From Leisingera thetidis (GTDB taxonomy: Bacteria > Pseudomonadota > Alphaproteobacteria > Rhodobacterales > Rhodobacteraceae): a stretch of DNA of 64,000 nucleotides. A model generated the notes under the pieces. That model was not told where the DNA came from. It worked only from the letters and a program-made list of their open reading frames with translations, and made no database searches. Below, one piece after another: positions 44,322 to 53,266 of the stretch (positions within the stretch are counted from its first letter, which is position 1; each line of letters starts with the position of its first letter). The stretch lies in contig NZ_CP109788.1 of NCBI RefSeq assembly GCF_025857195.1, positions 1-64,000 on the forward strand. Reading direction: 5' to 3'. The translations under genes and the position numbers were made by a program.

Positions 44322-45349
44322 CAGAACCCTTCCAGAACGATCTTGCCTTTTGCGGTGCCGGCTTCGATGGCGGCATGGGCCTTGCGCAGGTTCTCTGCAT
44401 TGATCGGCGAAAGGACTTCGCTCAGCGTGGTGCGGATGCGGCCCGCGTCGATCTCATCGGCAACAAAGCTCAGCAGCTTGTGCTGTTCGATCATGTCCGG
44501 TGTCTGATGCATGGCGCGGGCGAACATGAATTCCCAGTGCAGCGCTGCGGCCTTGGTTTTCATGCCCGCCATCGGCATTGGCAAACCGGTGTCATCAATG
44601 GTCACGATCCCGCCTTGCGGCCGGATCAGTTCGACAGCCGCATTCCAGTGGCGCATGTCGTTGAAAATCGCGATGTGATCGACGTGGTGAAAGCCGAGCG
44701 CGCGGGTTTGCGCCACCATGTCCTCGCGGTGGCTGACCGTATGATCTGCGCCGAGCGCCTTGACCCAGGCGATGGTTTCGGGACGCGAGGCCGAGGCAAT
44801 CACGGTCAGGCCGGCGCGTTTGGCCAGCTGGATGGCGATCGACCCGACGCCGCCTGCACCGCCGATCATCAGGATGGACTGGCCGGCATCCGCGCCGTCA
44901 CGGTCGATGGCAAGCCGGTCGAACATGGCTTCATAGGCGGTGATGGTGGTCAGCGGCAGCGCGGCGGCTTCGGCGTGGCTGAGGCTTTCGGGTTTGCGGC
45001 CCACGATCCGTTCATCGGCCAGCTGGTATTGCTGGTTGCTGCCGGGACGGGTGATGTCACCGGCATAATATACGGCGTCGCCGGGTTTGAAGAGCGTCGC
45101 ATCCGGACCGACAGCGGTGACGATGCCGGAGGCATCCCAACCGAGGACGCGCGGCGTTTCTTCCACCTTGTCCTTGGGCGCGCGCACTTTGGTGTCGACG
45201 GGGTTGACGGCAACCGCCTTGATCTCAACCAGAATGTCCTGGCCGGCGGGGGCAGGAACAGGCAATTCCACATCGGAAAAGGCGTCGGGATCACTGACCG
45301 GCAGGTAGCGCGTCAGGGCGACAGCTTTATTGGTAGTCACGTGTTGCAT
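44321..45349 (-). CDS. Zinc-type alcohol dehydrogenase/quinone oxidoreductase (MDR family)
   Basis: A 342-residue medium-chain reductase of the quinone-oxidoreductase type. VAVNPVDTKVR, VLGWDASGIVTAVGPDA and the NADPH-binding MIGGAGGVGSIAIQLAK are visible. The cysteines of the structural zinc site are absent, as in quinone or enone reductases. The start at 45349 is chosen for its AGGAA site; the ATG at 45364 overlaps that site. It lies between the cupin and EamA genes. It probably reduces alpha,beta-unsaturated carbonyls together with the neighbouring ene-reductase. Confidence 0.87.
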   Translation of the reverse strand: MQHVTTNKAVALTRYLPVSDPDAFSDVELPVPAPAGQDILVEIKAVAVNPVDTKVRAPKDKVEETPRVLGWDASGIVTAVGPDATLFKPGDAVYYAGDITRPGSNQQYQLADERIVGRKPESLSHAEAAALPLTTITAYEAMFDRLAIDRDGADAGQSILMIGGAGGVGSIAIQLAKRAGLTVIASASRPETIAWVKALGADHTVSHREDMVAQTRALGFHHVDHIAIFNDMRHWNAAVELIRPQGGIVTIDDTGLPMPMAGMKTKAAALHWEFMFARAMHQTPDMIEQHKLLSFVADEIDAGRIRTTLSEVLSPINAENLRKAHAAIEAGTAKGKIVLEGF

Positions 45350-45370
45350 GCGGGGGTTCCTCATTGGCTT

Positions 45371-45715
45371 TCAGCAGTCGAATTCGATGGTGACGAAGAC
45401 AAGCTCGGCGTCTCCGGTATTTGTCAGGTCGTGAACAAAGGCATTGTCCGGCGTCAGATCGGGGAAGTGCTGTGTCTGGCCGTTGGCATAGGTGACATCC
45501 TCGATGCGGCCGTCGCCATGGCGCGACCTGGCTTTCCCGTCGGTCAGAACCGTCCAGAAATAGGGCCGGTCATGCCGGTGGGCGGCAAGCGTCTCGCCGG
45601 GAGCGAGACGCAAGTGCCAGATCTTCATGTTGCCGGTTTCGGCAACAAGCCTGGTGCCGATCCGGTTGTTGCCGCGGGCTTGATCAATCTCGCGGGCGGA
45701 CAAGGGACGGCTCAT
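45371..45715 (-). CDS. Small cupin-domain protein
   Basis: A 114-residue single cupin. Motif 1 is GETLAAHRHDRPYFWTVL (H-x-H and a later acidic position) and motif 2 FVHDLTNTGDAELVFVTIEFD. It overlaps the upstream ene-reductase gene by 4 bp. The substrate is unknown. The His pair suggests a metal-binding enzyme or sensor in the operon. Confidence 0.83.
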   Translation of the reverse strand: MSRPLSAREIDQARGNNRIGTRLVAETGNMKIWHLRLAPGETLAAHRHDRPYFWTVLTDGKARSRHGDGRIEDVTYANGQTQHFPDLTPDNAFVHDLTNTGDAELVFVTIEFDC

Positions 45716-46812
45716 GCCGCCGCCTCATAGTTGCCGTAGGTGGTGTAACCCTGCTGATCGCCGCCAAAGAGCGTATCGCCGTCAAAGTCTGCCAGCGGCA
45801 AACCTTCGGCATAGCGGCGCGGCAGGTCGGGGTTGGCGATGAACGGGCGTCCAAAGGCCACCACATCGGCCAGTTCTTCAGCCAGGATGGCCTCGGCCTT
45901 GTTCTTGTCATAGCCGCCGGCAACGATGATCGCGCCGGGAAACACCGCGCGCAGTGCTTCGCGGAAGGCGCGCGGTGTTTCCGGGGCGTCGTCCCAGTCC
46001 GCCTCGGCGATATGGATGTACGCGATGCCGATGCGGCCGAGCTCCCTGGCCATTGCCAGAATGGTGGCGGGGGCGTCAGGGTCATCCATGCCGCGCTGCG
46101 TGATGAAGGGAGAGATCCGGATACCCACGCGATCCGCGCCGAGTTCAGCGGCCGCAGCCCCGGCCGCCTCGATGGCAAAGCGAATGCGGTTTTCAACGCT
46201 GCCGCCGTATTGATCTTCGCGTTTGTTTGAACCGGCGCGCAGGAATTCGTCGATCAGGTAGCCGTTGGCCGCGTGGATTTCGACACCGTCAAACCCGGCC
46301 TCCTTGGCGTTTCGTGCGGCCGCTGCGTAATCGGCGATGACGCCTGCGACCTCGGCGGTTTCCAGTGCGCGGGGGATGGGGCAGTCGACCATGCCGCCTT
46401 TGCCGGTCTCAGGATCGACAACCCAGACGGTTGCATCGGGGGCAATTGCCGAAGGCGCGACCGGCCGTCCGTCCGCATGGAACATCGCGTGGCTCATCCG
46501 GCCCACATGCCAAAGCTGGTTGACGATGCGCCCGCCCGCCTGATGCACGGCACCGGTCACCTTGCGCCAGCCTGCCACCTGTTCTTCGGAGTGGATGCCC
46601 GGGGTGAAGGAGTAGCCCTGACCCTGTTGGCTGATCTGGGTGGCCTCGGTGATGATCAGCACCGCGCCGGCGCGTTGGGCATAATAATCCGCCATCATCG
46701 CATTGGGGATATTGCCAGGCTGATCGGTGCGGCAGCGTGTCATCGGGGCCAGTGCCATGCGCGATGGCAGATGCAAGGCGCCCACTTTGGCGGAGTCAAA
46801 AAGAGTGGTCAT
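45712..46812 (-). CDS. Old-yellow-enzyme ene-reductase (NemA-like)
   Basis: A 366-residue FMN-dependent OYE. MALAPMTRCRTDQPGNIPN at the N-terminus, QLWHVGRMSH and the substrate-binding H-x2-N in EIHAANGYLIDEFLR are present. REDQYGGSVENR and the FMN-binding VAFGRPFIANPDL also match. It reduces activated C=C bonds of electrophiles such as N-ethylmaleimide, 2-cyclohexenone or nitroesters with NADPH. It is encoded between the SDR and cupin genes in the operon 47926-43251. Confidence 0.93.
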   Translation of the reverse strand: MTTLFDSAKVGALHLPSRMALAPMTRCRTDQPGNIPNAMMADYYAQRAGAVLIITEATQISQQGQGYSFTPGIHSEEQVAGWRKVTGAVHQAGGRIVNQLWHVGRMSHAMFHADGRPVAPSAIAPDATVWVVDPETGKGGMVDCPIPRALETAEVAGVIADYAAAARNAKEAGFDGVEIHAANGYLIDEFLRAGSNKREDQYGGSVENRIRFAIEAAGAAAAELGADRVGIRISPFITQRGMDDPDAPATILAMARELGRIGIAYIHIAEADWDDAPETPRAFREALRAVFPGAIIVAGGYDKNKAEAILAEELADVVAFGRPFIANPDLPRRYAEGLPLADFDGDTLFGGDQQGYTTYGNYEAAA

Positions 46813-46865
46813 GTGATTGGTCCTTTGGGTGGGAATTAATCCGGCAGGTTTTGGAGCGCTCTGGT

Positions 46866-47537
46866 TCAATTGATCAGCGCACCGCCGTCGATGTCGATCA
46901 CGGCGCCAGTGACGGAAGGGGTTTCAATCGCAAAGAGATGGCCCGCGGCCACGTCATGGGGCCGGGCCACACGGCCCGCGGGCAGGCGGGAGGCGGCGCC
47001 TTCAAGCATTTGCCGGCGCGCATCTGCATCCATCCCGGCATAGGCCTCTGTCTCGGTCAGCCCCGGGCTGACAACATTGACGCGGATCGGGGCAAGTTCC
47101 TTGGCAAGGATCTTGGCGCTGGCTTCGAGAGCTGCGTTGATCGCGGTTTTGGTGAACGTGCCGGGTACAGTGCGCCGGGCCAGAAAACCGCTGGTGAAGG
47201 TGATCGTGCCGCCTTCCCGCAGGTGGGGGGCTGCGGCCTGCGCGGCGCGGATGCTGCCCCAGAACTTGGTGTCAAAGGCGGCGCGGGCAGCGTCCAGATC
47301 AAGGGAGGCGATGGCACCGCCCGGCGCTTGTGAGCCTGCGGTGAAGACAAGGTGATCGATCGGTCCTTGCTGGACAATCCAGCTGGACAAAGCTGCACCG
47401 TCGGAGACATCCAGCCCCGTCGCGCGGCTGGCCCGCACCACCTCGGCGCCGCGTTCGGCCAGAGCGTCAGCCACCGCAGCGCCAATGCCAGATGTACCGC
47501 CGATCACGAGTGCTTTCTTATTGGTCACGCCAGTCAT
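46866..47537 (-). CDS. Short-chain dehydrogenase
   Basis: A 223-residue SDR with VIGGTSGIGAAVADALAERGAEVVRASR for NAD(P) binding and TFTSGFLARR at the catalytic Ser position. The usual Tyr-x3-Lys is replaced by TFTKTAINA, so the active-site tyrosine is apparently missing. The C-terminal SVTGAVIDIDGGALIN is normal. The start overlaps the VOC gene stop (ATGA). It may be a non-classical SDR or act as a binding protein. Confidence 0.86.
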   Translation of the reverse strand: MTGVTNKKALVIGGTSGIGAAVADALAERGAEVVRASRATGLDVSDGAALSSWIVQQGPIDHLVFTAGSQAPGGAIASLDLDAARAAFDTKFWGSIRAAQAAAPHLREGGTITFTSGFLARRTVPGTFTKTAINAALEASAKILAKELAPIRVNVVSPGLTETEAYAGMDADARRQMLEGAASRLPAGRVARPHDVAAGHLFAIETPSVTGAVIDIDGGALIN

Positions 47538-47926
47538 TCTTCGTCTCCGGAAAATGTCTTGGTTTCGCGAAACACGGTTTCGATGAGTTGTCCGCAGGGG
47601 GCGTGGAAGAACAGGCGCCGTTCGTTCAGTTCCGGCAGATCCATGGTGGAATAGCGGATGCCGCGTTCTTCGAGCCTGGTGCGAAAGCGGGTGTAGCCGG
47701 CCAAGCGAAACCCGACGTGATCCCAGGCTTCGGGGCTGGCATTCGGACCCAGCCCGCGCGAGCCGATCAGATGGACAATGGGATCGTCCCCGGCATAGAG
47801 CCAATGGCCCGGAATGCGCTGGATCGCCTTGGGACGCGGCTTTTCTGCAAGACCGAAGACATCAATGAAGAAGTCCCGCGTTCCAGCGAGGTTTCGGGTG
47901 CGTATGGTCACATGGTCAAGCTGCAT
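47534..47926 (-). CDS. VOC-family (glyoxalase-like) protein
   Basis: A 130-residue vicinal-oxygen-chelate protein, beginning MQLDHVTIRTRNLAGTRDFFIDVFGL. The paired motifs are DHVGFRLAGYTRFRTRLEERGI and RRLFFHAPCGQLIETVF. Metal ligands H5 and the Glu in IETVF are plausible. It is the first gene of the minus-strand reductase operon, with the operator cluster just upstream. Members include glyoxalases, dioxygenases and thiol transferases for electrophiles. That suits the neighbouring reductases. Confidence 0.88.
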   Translation of the reverse strand: MQLDHVTIRTRNLAGTRDFFIDVFGLAEKPRPKAIQRIPGHWLYAGDDPIVHLIGSRGLGPNASPEAWDHVGFRLAGYTRFRTRLEERGIRYSTMDLPELNERRLFFHAPCGQLIETVFRETKTFSGDEE

Positions 47927-47989
47927 AGGGGTGTTTCCTTGGTTGCCACCAAGATGATCCTTGCGGGCAGCCAAGGGAATTGGGCGGAT

Positions 47990-48018
47990 TCCGAAATTAT
48001 AATTCGGATATGCCGAAT
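47990..48018. promoter_or_regulatory. Overlapping inverted repeats, candidate LysR operator
   Basis: TCCGAA-ATTATAA-TTCGGA (47990-48008) overlaps ATTCGG-ATATG-CCGAAT (48002-48018), so three CCGAA half-sites alternate in orientation. The second has the T-N11-A symmetry of LysR boxes. It lies between the VOC-led operon and the broken lysR gene, in an AT-rich island. It is probably the former operator of that regulator. Confidence 0.6.
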
Positions 48019-48022
48019 AATT

Positions 48023-48205
48023 ATTCCGGACGATCTTTCCCTGTTTCTGCGCCTCGTCGAAAGGGGCGGACTGGTCGCCGAGGGGGCGAGATGGGGCTGT
48101 CGCCGGCAGCGGTATCGCAACGCCTTGCGGCACTCGAGGACCACTACGGCGCTGGGTTGCTGAAGCGGACGACCCGATCCATCTGCCTGACAGAGAACTC
48201 CCCCG
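48023..48205 (+). pseudogene. Frameshifted N-terminal fragment of a LysR regulator
   Basis: One frame reads PDDLSLFLRLVERGGLVAEG. After a shift near 48082, another frame continues EMGLSPAAVSQRLAALEDHYGAGLLKRTTRSICLTE. Joined, this is the complete helix-turn-helix of a LysR regulator with a one-base frameshift. The ligand-binding domain is absent, and the MFS gene follows about 120 bp later. It was probably the regulator of the divergent reductase operon, whose operator remains. The operon may now be unregulated or controlled elsewhere. Confidence 0.75.
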
Positions 48206-48327
48206 CCGGTGCGGCGTCAGCAACCTGGCAAAGCCCGCAGCGTGCCGGCGATCCGGGCCATTGCGTTCGCCGCCGCCGCGCGGCCAGAATACCGGCAGAC
48301 CTCCCGGCGAAAGGACCCCGCAGCCCC

Positions 48328-49653
48328 ATGCTTTCCATCCTGCGCAACCGGACCTACCGGCATTTGTTCCTGGCCCAGATCGTGGCGCTGACCGGCACCG
48401 GGCTGGCGACCGTGGCGCTTGGCCTTCTGGCCTATGATCTGGCGGGCGCGCGCGCCGGGGTGGTGCTGGGCACCGCGCTGACGATCAAGATGTTGGCCTA
48501 TGTCACCGTGGCCCCGATTGCCGCCGCCTGGGCAGAGCAGCTGGACCGGCGCAGGATGCTGATCACCCTGGATCTGCTGCGGATGGCGGTGGCGGTTTGC
48601 CTGCCGTTCGTTTCCGAGGTCTGGCAGGTCTATGTTCTTATCTTCCTGCTGCAGTCGGCCTCCGCCGGGTTCACCCCGGCGTTTCAGGCCTCGATCCCCG
48701 ATGTGCTGACGGAGGAGACGGAGTACACCCGGGCGTTGTCGCTGTCGCGGCTGGCCTATGAGCTGGAAAGCCTCGTCAGCCCGATGCTGGCTGCGGCACT
48801 GCTGGTGCTGGTCAGCTCCTCGACGCTGTTCTGGGGCACTGCGGCGGGTTTCGCCGCCTCGGCTTTGCTGCTGTTCTCCATTGCCTTGCCGTCGCCGGAA
48901 CCCAAGGCCCCCCGGCCCATCTGGCAGCGCACCACCCGCGGCATCCGGAACTATTTGCGGACCCCGCGGCTGCGCGGGCTGCTGGCGCTGAACTGGGTTG
49001 TTTCGGCGATGGCCGCGATGGTGCTGGTCAACACCGTGGTGCTGGTGCGGGCCGGCTTGGGGCAGGGGGAAAGCGCGGTGGCCCTGGCGCTGGCCTGTTT
49101 CGGCGGCGGCGCGATGCTGTCGGCGATGCTGCTGCCGCGCCTGCTGGAGCGTTTGCCGGACCGCAGCGTCATGCTGGCTGGCGGCGCCCTCGGCTGTGCC
49201 GCGCTGATGGTGCTGGCACTGACCACGCTGATGCAGCCGCTGGGGTTTGTACGGCTGGCAATTGCCTGGTTCGTGATCGGCCTTGGATATTCCGCGGTTC
49301 TGACACCCTCGGGGCGGCTCTTGGCGCGTTCTGCCCATGCCGCGGACCGGCCCGCCATCTTTGCCGCGCAGTTCACCCTGTCGCATGCCTGCTGGCTGCT
49401 GTTCTACCCGCTGTCGGCCTGGCTGATGGCGGTCTGGGGGGCCGGGGCCGCGATGCTGGTTCTGGCGCTGCTGGCGGCTGCGGGTCTGGCCGCGGCGCAG
49501 CATCTGTGGCCGCGGGACAGCGCAGCCCCGGTTCCGCACAGCCACACCGGCCTGCCGCCGGATCATCCGCATCTGCAAGGCCCCGGTCCGCATGCGCATC
49601 CGATTGTGATCGACGATCTGCACCCGCGGATCCCGCCGGATCCGCCGCGCTGA
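48328..49653 (+). CDS. MFS exporter with His-rich C-terminal tail
   Basis: A 441-residue major-facilitator transporter with about 12 helices. It opens MLSILRNRTYRHLFLAQIVALTG and shows MFS-3/EntS-like features (AWAEQLDRRRMLITLDLLRM). The last 40 residues hold many His and Pro (HSHTGLPPDHPHLQGPGPHAHP). That recalls NreB-type nickel or cobalt exporters, so metal efflux is a reasonable guess. The ATG at 48328 is chosen because the upstream frame is the LysR wreck. GAGG/CCTC with a T-run near 49653-49683 may terminate it. Confidence 0.82.
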   Translation: MLSILRNRTYRHLFLAQIVALTGTGLATVALGLLAYDLAGARAGVVLGTALTIKMLAYVTVAPIAAAWAEQLDRRRMLITLDLLRMAVAVCLPFVSEVWQVYVLIFLLQSASAGFTPAFQASIPDVLTEETEYTRALSLSRLAYELESLVSPMLAAALLVLVSSSTLFWGTAAGFAASALLLFSIALPSPEPKAPRPIWQRTTRGIRNYLRTPRLRGLLALNWVVSAMAAMVLVNTVVLVRAGLGQGESAVALALACFGGGAMLSAMLLPRLLERLPDRSVMLAGGALGCAALMVLALTTLMQPLGFVRLAIAWFVIGLGYSAVLTPSGRLLARSAHAADRPAIFAAQFTLSHACWLLFYPLSAWLMAVWGAGAAMLVLALLAAAGLAAAQHLWPRDSAAPVPHSHTGLPPDHPHLQGPGPHAHPIVIDDLHPRIPPDPPR

Positions 49654-49684
49654 GGACGCAAATGCAGGGCGGCCTCCGTTTTTT

Positions 49685-49696
49685 ATGACTAGACAT
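49685..49696. promoter_or_regulatory. Near-palindrome upstream of hut genes
   Basis: ATGACTAGACAT, symmetric except for one pair, sits 60 bp before hutI in an AT-rich promoter region. GntR/HutC-type regulators bind short palindromes of this size, so it is a candidate hut operator. No HutC gene is in the window. Confidence 0.4.
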
Positions 49697-49755
49697 AATA
49701 TCCTCAATGAGTAGTTTAATGTCGGAACGGCAGCAAAGCGACTCGGGGGGATTCC

Positions 49756-50964
49756 GTGACAGGAGAGTATGTTCTGACAGGCGCGCGGCTGGCCACGATG
49801 GCCGGAACAAATGCGCCTTATGGTTTGATTGAAGACGGGGCCGTTGCGGTTTCCGGCGGCAGAATCGTCTGGGCCGGGCCGCGGGCAGATTTGTCAGCTG
49901 ACAATTTTCCCTGGGAGCAGCGCGATCTGGGCGGCCGGTTGGTAACGCCGGGGCTGATCGACTGCCACACCCATATCGTTTTTGGCGGCAACCGGGCGAT
50001 GGAGTTCGAGATGCGCCTGAACGGCGCGTCTTATGAAGAGGTTGCGCGGGCAGGGGGCGGCATCGTCTCCACCGTGTCGGCGACCCGCGAGGCCTCGCTG
50101 GAGCGGCTGGTGCAAGATGCGCTGCCGCGTCTGGATGCGCTGCTGGCCGAGGGCGCGACGGTGGTGGAGGTGAAATCCGGCTACGGGCTGGACCGCGAGA
50201 CCGAACTCAACATGCTGCGCGCCGCTCGGCGTCTGGGTGAGCTGCGCCCGGTGACGGTGAAAACCACCTTCCTCGGCGCCCATGCGGCGCCTGCCGAGTA
50301 CAAGGGCCGTGACGACACCTATATCGACGAGGTCTGCATTCCCGCCCTGCGCGCTGCCCATGCCGAAGGGCTGGTGGATGCGGTCGACGGCTTCTGCGAG
50401 AACATCGCCTTTGCCCCGGCGCAGATCGAACGGGTGTTCAAGGCCGCGCAGGAACTGGGCCTGCCGGTGAAACTGCACGCCGAGCAGCTGAGCCATCAGG
50501 GCGGCACCGCGCTGGCGGCGCAGTACGGCGCGTTGTCCGTCGATCATGTGGAATACGCCACCGAGGACGACGCCCGCGCGATGGCCGCCAGCGGCTCTGT
50601 CGCGGTGATCCTGCCCGGCGCATTTTATACCATCCGCGAAACCCAGGCACCGCCGATCGAGCATTTCCGCACCCACGGCGTGCCGATGGCGCTGGCGACC
50701 GATTGCAACCCCGGCTCCTCGCCGCTGACCTCGCTGCTGCTGACGATGAACATGGGCTGCACCCTGTTCCGGATGACGCCGGAGGAGGCGCTGGCAGGCG
50801 TCACCCGCAACGCCGCACAGGCGCTGGGGTTAACTGACCGCGGTCAAATATCCGCCGGCATGCGCGCCGATCTGGCGGTCTGGGACGTCGCAACCCCCGG
50901 CGAGCTGGCCTACCGCATCGGCTTCAACCCGCTTCACTCCCGTATCTATGAGGGCAAACAATGA
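49756..50964 (+). CDS. hutI: Imidazolonepropionase
   Basis: A 402-residue amidohydrolase that opens 4-imidazolone-5-propionate to N-formimino-L-glutamate, third step of histidine catabolism. The metal motif HTH in [13 protein letters not shown], the KSGYGLD segment and [20 protein letters not shown] are hallmarks. A GTG start at 49756 gives the expected length; no better ATG exists. It begins the hutIHGU run and overlaps hutH by 4 bp. Confidence 0.94.
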   Translation: MTGEYVLTGARLATMAGTNAPYGLIEDGAVAVSGGRIVWAGPRADLSADNFPWEQRDLGGRLVTPGLIDCHTHIVFGGNRAMEFEMRLNGASYEEVARAGGGIVSTVSATREASLERLVQDALPRLDALLAEGATVVEVKSGYGLDRETELNMLRAARRLGELRPVTVKTTFLGAHAAPAEYKGRDDTYIDEVCIPALRAAHAEGLVDAVDGFCENIAFAPAQIERVFKAAQELGLPVKLHAEQLSHQGGTALAAQYGALSVDHVEYATEDDARAMAASGSVAVILPGAFYTIRETQAPPIEHFRTHGVPMALATDCNPGSSPLTSLLLTMNMGCTLFRMTPEEALAGVTRNAAQALGLTDRGQISAGMRADLAVWDVATPGELAYRIGFNPLHSRIYEGKQ

Positions 50965-52484
50965 TCCAGATGATCCCTGGCACGGTGACGCTGTCCACGC
51001 TGGAAGATATCTACCGCAACCTGACACCCGCCCGGCTGGATGCGTCGGCCCGCGAACCGGTGGAGGCCGCTGCCCGGATGGTGGCCGAGGCTGCCGCGGG
51101 CGAGGAAGCGGTCTATGGCATCAACACCGGTTTCGGCAAGCTGGCCTCGACCAAGATCGCGCCCGCGGACACCGCCACCCTGCAGCGCAACCTGATCCTG
51201 TCGCATTGCTGCGGCGTCGGCGAGGCGCTGCCGGAGGACAAGACCCGGCTGATGATGACGCTGAAGCTGTTGTCGATGGGCCGCGGTGCATCCGGCGTGC
51301 GCTGGCTGGTGATCGAGCAGATCGAACAGATGCTGGAACGCGGCGTGGTGCCGGTGATCCCGTCGCAGGGCTCGGTCGGCGCATCGGGCGATCTGGCGCC
51401 GCTGGCGCATATGGCGGCGGCGATGATCGGGGCAGGCGAGGCCACTTATGACGGCACCCGCATGTCCAGTGCCGAAGCCCTGAAAAAGGCCGGGCTGGAA
51501 CCGATTGTGCTGGGTCCGAAGGAAGGCCTGGGGCTGATCAACGGCACCCAGTTTTCCACCGCCTGCGCGCTCGCCGGGCTGTTCGACGCCTGGCGCATGG
51601 CTGAGGCTTCGATGGCGATTGCTTCGCTGAGCACCGACGCCATCATGGGCTCCACCGCGCCGCTGATCGCGGACATCCACAGCCTGCGCGGCCATGCCGG
51701 CCAGATTGACGTGGCCCGCGAAATGCGCGCCATCATGGACGGCTCCGAGATCCGCGAGAGCCACCGCGAGGGCGATACCCGCGTGCAGGACCCCTATTGC
51801 ATCCGCTGCCAGCCGCAGGTGGTGGGCGCGGCGCTGGACGTGCTGCGGATGGCCGCGAAGACGCTGGAGATCGAGGCCAACGCCGTCACCGACAACCCGC
51901 TGGTGCTGGTGAACGAGGGGCGCATCGTCTCGGGCGGCAACTTCCATGCCGAATACGTGGGCTTTGCCGCCGATCAGATCGCGCTGGCCGTGGCCGAGAT
52001 CGGCGCCATCGCGCAGCGCCGGGTGGCCTTGATGGTGGATCCGACCCTCAGCCACGACCTGCCGCCGTTCCTGACCCCCGATCCGGGGCTGAACTCCGGC
52101 TTCATGATTGCCGAAGTCACCACCGCGGCGCTGATGAGCGAGAACAAGCATTTGGCCAACCCCTGCGTGACCGACTCGACCCCGACGTCGGCCAACCAGG
52201 AGGACCATGTGTCGATGGCCGCCCACGGCGCGCTGCGGCTTTCGAAGATGAACGCGAACCTGTCGGTGATCCTGGGCGTTGAAATGCTCTGCGCCGCGCA
52301 AGGGGTGGAGGCGCGCGCGCCGCTGAAAACCTCCGAGCGCCTGCAGGATGTGCTGGCGATGCTGCGCGAGGAGATCCCCGCGCTGGCCGAGGACCGCTAT
52401 CTGGCACCCGACATTGAAACCGCCAGCGCCATGGTCCGCGCGGGCCGCGCCGCCAAGGCCGCGGGCGTGGAGGTGAAGGCATGA
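50961..52484 (+). CDS. hutH: Histidine ammonia-lyase
   Basis: A 507-residue lyase that deaminates L-histidine to urocanate. The MIO cofactor triad Ala-Ser-Gly is at 141-143 in [15 protein letters not shown]. The active-site YGINTGFG and the QEDHVSM segment near the C-terminus are present. The ATG overlaps the hutI stop, and the stop overlaps the hutG start. The enzyme needs no external cofactor and acts as a cytosolic tetramer. Confidence 0.96.
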   Translation: MIQMIPGTVTLSTLEDIYRNLTPARLDASAREPVEAAARMVAEAAAGEEAVYGINTGFGKLASTKIAPADTATLQRNLILSHCCGVGEALPEDKTRLMMTLKLLSMGRGASGVRWLVIEQIEQMLERGVVPVIPSQGSVGASGDLAPLAHMAAAMIGAGEATYDGTRMSSAEALKKAGLEPIVLGPKEGLGLINGTQFSTACALAGLFDAWRMAEASMAIASLSTDAIMGSTAPLIADIHSLRGHAGQIDVAREMRAIMDGSEIRESHREGDTRVQDPYCIRCQPQVVGAALDVLRMAAKTLEIEANAVTDNPLVLVNEGRIVSGGNFHAEYVGFAADQIALAVAEIGAIAQRRVALMVDPTLSHDLPPFLTPDPGLNSGFMIAEVTTAALMSENKHLANPCVTDSTPTSANQEDHVSMAAHGALRLSKMNANLSVILGVEMLCAAQGVEARAPLKTSERLQDVLAMLREEIPALAEDRYLAPDIETASAMVRAGRAAKAAGVEVKA

Positions 52485-53266
52485 TCGAGATTACCCGAGG
52501 GTCATCGCCGCTGGTGCTGGGGCTGCCCCACACCGGCACCGATGTGCCGCCGGACATCTGGGACTGCCTGAACGAGACCGGAAGGGCGCTGGCCGATACC
52601 GACTGGCACATCCACGACCTCTATGCCGGGCTGGCAGGGGAGGTGACAACCGTCCGCACGCCGATCCACCGCTATGTGATCGACGTGAACCGCGATCCCG
52701 CCGGACTCAGTCTCTATCCCGGGCAGAACACCACCACTTTGGTGCCCTTGACCGATTTTGACGGGCTGCCGATCTGGCGCGACGGCATGGAGCCGGACGA
52801 GACCGAAACCGCCCGCCGCCGCGAGGCCTATCACGTGCCGTACCACGCCGCGCTGGCAGCGGAACTGGAGCGGGTGAAGGCCATCCACGGCTTTGCCATC
52901 CTTTACGATTGCCACTCGATCCGCGGCGATATCCCGTTCCTGTTCGAGGGCCGGCTGCCGGATTTCAGCATCGGCACCAACATGGGCGCGACCTGCGACC
53001 CGGCGATCGAGGCGCTGACCGTCGCCCATTGCGCCGCGGCGGAGGGCTATACCTCGGTACTCAACGGCCGGTTCAAGGGCGGCTGGACCACGCGGCACTA
53101 TGGCCGCCCGGCGGAGGGCCTGCATGCGATCCAGATGGAACTGGCGCAGGCGACCTACTGCCAGGAAAGCCCGCCCTGGACGTATCTGCCGGAGCGCGCG
53201 GACAACTTGCGCGCCCATCTCACCCAAATTCTGACTGATCTCAAAAACTGGAGGCCCTCGGCATGA
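52481..53266 (+). CDS. hutG: N-formylglutamate deformylase
   Basis: A 261-residue N-formylglutamate amidohydrolase that releases formate and glutamate. Motifs include [36 protein letters not shown] with the metal His, and [14 protein letters not shown]. It belongs to the five-step hut route, which also needs formiminoglutamate deiminase (HutF). HutF is not in the window. It overlaps hutH and hutU by 4 bp each. Confidence 0.93.
   Translation: MIEITRGSSPLVLGLPHTGTDVPPDIWDCLNETGRALADTDWHIHDLYAGLAGEVTTVRTPIHRYVIDVNRDPAGLSLYPGQNTTTLVPLTDFDGLPIWRDGMEPDETETARRREAYHVPYHAALAAELERVKAIHGFAILYDCHSIRGDIPFLFEGRLPDFSIGTNMGATCDPAIEALTVAHCAAAEGYTSVLNGRFKGGWTTRHYGRPAEGLHAIQMELAQATYCQESPPWTYLPERADNLRAHLTQILTDLKNWRPSA

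Noticed and set aside
48217..49707. 496-codon minus-strand frame over the MFS gene
   Set aside because: Gln/Arg/His-rich antisense reading with no membrane or domain pattern.
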